Origin: an uncultured Oscillospiraceae bacterium
GTDB lineage: Bacteria > Bacillota > Clostridia > Oscillospirales > Oscillospiraceae
DNA: 60,605 bases
Assembly: GCA_910585815.1 (NCBI GenBank)
Contig: CAJUFJ010000016.1
Location: 1-60,605, forward strand
Direction of reading: 5' to 3'
Position numbers and translations under genes: made by a program. Positions 59,587-60,605 of this stretch are shown here, piece by piece; the stretch's first letter is position 1; each line of letters opens with the position of its first letter. The notes under the pieces were generated by a model. It ran no database searches and was not told the origin of the DNA. It saw nothing but the letters and a program-made list of their open reading frames with translations.

Positions 59587-60605
59587 ATGGAAAACCGTAT
59601 CGACGCTATCTACGCCAGACAGTCCGTAGACCGCAAGGACAGTATCAGCATTGAAAGTCAAATCGAGTTCTGCAAATATGAGTTAAGGGGTGGGAATTTT
59701 AAGGACTACCAAGATAAAGGATTTTCCGGAAAGAACACAGACCGTCCACATTTCCAGGAGTTAATGGCCGACATCAGACAGGGCTTAATTCGCCGGGTGA
59801 TTGTCTACAAGCTGGACAGGATCAGCCGCTCCATTCTGGACTTCGCCACCATGATGGAGCTGTTCCAGGAATACAACGTGGAGTTCGTTTCTTCTACGGA
59901 AAAATTTGATACCTCCACACCCATGGGCCGGGCTATGCTGAACATCTGCATCGTGTTCGCACAACTGGAGCGAGAAACCATTCAGAAGCGGGTGACGGAC
60001 GCTTACTATTCCCGGTGTCAAAGGGGCTTCCACATGAGCGGCGCGGCCCCGTTCGGCTTTAAGCTGGAACCTACCACCCTCCAGGGCATCCGCACCAAAA
60101 TGATGGTGCCAGACCCCGACACGGCAAACATCGCCCGGCTGATGTTTGAGATGTATGCCGAGCCGTCCACGTCGTTCGGAGATATTGCCCGGTACTTTGC
60201 GGAAAACAATATCCTGATTTACGGCAAGGAGTTGAAACGGGGCTTTATCTCCCAGCTGCTCCGCAATCCGATTTATGCCCAGGCTGACCTGGAACTGTAC
60301 GAGTTTTTCAAGGGCCAGGGTGCGGTGGTAGTCAATGACGCGGCGGACTTCGCCGGAACAAACGGCTGCTATCTCTACCAGGGCCGGGACGTGCAGGAAC
60401 GAAAAAACAAGGACTTGCGGGGACAGATCCTTGTACTGGCTCCCAGCGAGGGCATTGTCCCCGCTGATACCTGGCTGCGGTGCAGGAAAAAGCTGCTGGC
60501 AAATATCACATTCCAGGGCGGGCGCAAGGCCCGGAATACCTGGCTGGCCGGGAAAATCAAGTGTGGGCGGTGCGGGTATGCCCTTATGAGCGTAGGCAAT
60601 CCGAC
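59587..60605 (+). CDS. Large serine recombinase (TnpX/TndX-like), truncated by window edge
   Basis: 339 residues are visible; the C-terminus lies outside. The resolvase domain (residues 1 to about 150) begins IDAIYARQSVDRKDSISIES with the nucleophile Ser13, and has VYKLDRISRS and FAQLERETIQKRV. The recombinase domain follows (GAAPFGFKLE, ISQLLRNPIYAQ), then the start of a zinc ribbon (KIKCGRCGYAL). These enzymes excise and integrate elements at short sites without host factors. It has its own promoter, and its ribosome site is in a hairpin. The attachment site would lie beyond the right edge. Confidence 0.93.
   Translation, partial: MENRIDAIYARQSVDRKDSISIESQIEFCKYELRGGNFKDYQDKGFSGKNTDRPHFQELMADIRQGLIRRVIVYKLDRISRSILDFATMMELFQEYNVEFVSSTEKFDTSTPMGRAMLNICIVFAQLERETIQKRVTDAYYSRCQRGFHMSGAAPFGFKLEPTTLQGIRTKMMVPDPDTANIARLMFEMYAEPSTSFGDIARYFAENNILIYGKELKRGFISQLLRNPIYAQADLELYEFFKGQGAVVVNDAADFAGTNGCYLYQGRDVQERKNKDLRGQILVLAPSEGIVPADTWLRCRKKLLANITFQGGRKARNTWLAGKIKCGRCGYALMSVGNP

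Noticed and set aside
1..60605. CRISPR arrays, tRNA and rRNA genes, insertion-sequence transposases
   Set aside because: No regularly spaced short repeats, no cloverleaf or rRNA sequence, and no transposase-like protein were seen.

Overview
The window looks like a large part of one integrative and conjugative element (ICE) from a moderately GC-rich gut-type Clostridia (Oscillospiraceae-like). This rests on strong AGGAGG ribosome sites, consensus sigma-A promoters, the VirD4 (CD1115-type) and CD1108-type transfer proteins, a sortase/CnaB surface system, MobC, and a TnpX/TndX-like large serine recombinase running off the right edge. Taxonomy is inferred from gene families only. No rRNA, tRNA or CRISPR array was seen.

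Layout. 0.2-13.5 kb: transfer and surface operon with a VirD4 coupling protein, an S1-like protein, a membrane protein, a sortase, a CAP-domain protein and a 2254-residue thioester/CnaB adhesin that ends at LPKTGY. 13.6-18.6 kb: cargo with two membrane-anchored alpha/beta hydrolases (one frameshifted) under a divergent TetR, a cupin, and a RhuM/zinc-ribbon/YjbR operon. 18.7-20.1 kb: a backbone CD1108-type C39 peptidase, apparently with a CTG start. 20.1-26.3 kb: a LysR-controlled redox cargo (dienelactone-hydrolase-like enzyme, CMD protein, FMN flavoprotein, and an SLH-flavodoxin-aldo/keto reductase fusion) plus a RelE/RelB pair and an orphan antitoxin. 26.4-38.5 kb: a long backbone operon of small element genes (DUF3268 zinc finger, sigma-like factors, SSB behind an attenuator-like leader, DUF932, DUF2786, XF1762). 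38.6-45.5 kb: two large unrecognised proteins (717 and 842 aa), two small proteins and a cysteine desulfurase. 45.6-46.4 kb: a reverse-strand HTH/sigma pair. 46.8-55.0 kb: catabolic cargo on the minus strand (orphan response regulator, unknown protein, FAH-family enzyme, DAACS symporter, aminotransferase, two SDRs, NTF2-like protein) with a divergent LysR. 55.2-60.6 kb: the element's recombination/mobilisation end, with palindromic repeats, a huge imperfect inverted repeat, MobC, an oriT-like site, a TetR/membrane-protein cassette, a sigma-like factor and the serine recombinase.

How it fits together. The backbone encodes DNA delivery (VirD4, MobC, candidate oriT), cell-surface contact (sortase and giant thioester adhesin), peptidoglycan or pilin processing (C39 peptidase), single-strand DNA handling (SSB) and integration/excision (recombinase). 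Cargo blocks, each with its own regulator and terminators, sit between backbone genes. No VirB4, VirB6 or relaxase is in the window; they may lie outside it or be missing. Several backbone genes have hairpins that bury the Shine-Dalgarno sequence or a terminator in the leader, suggesting post-initiation control of transfer and excision.
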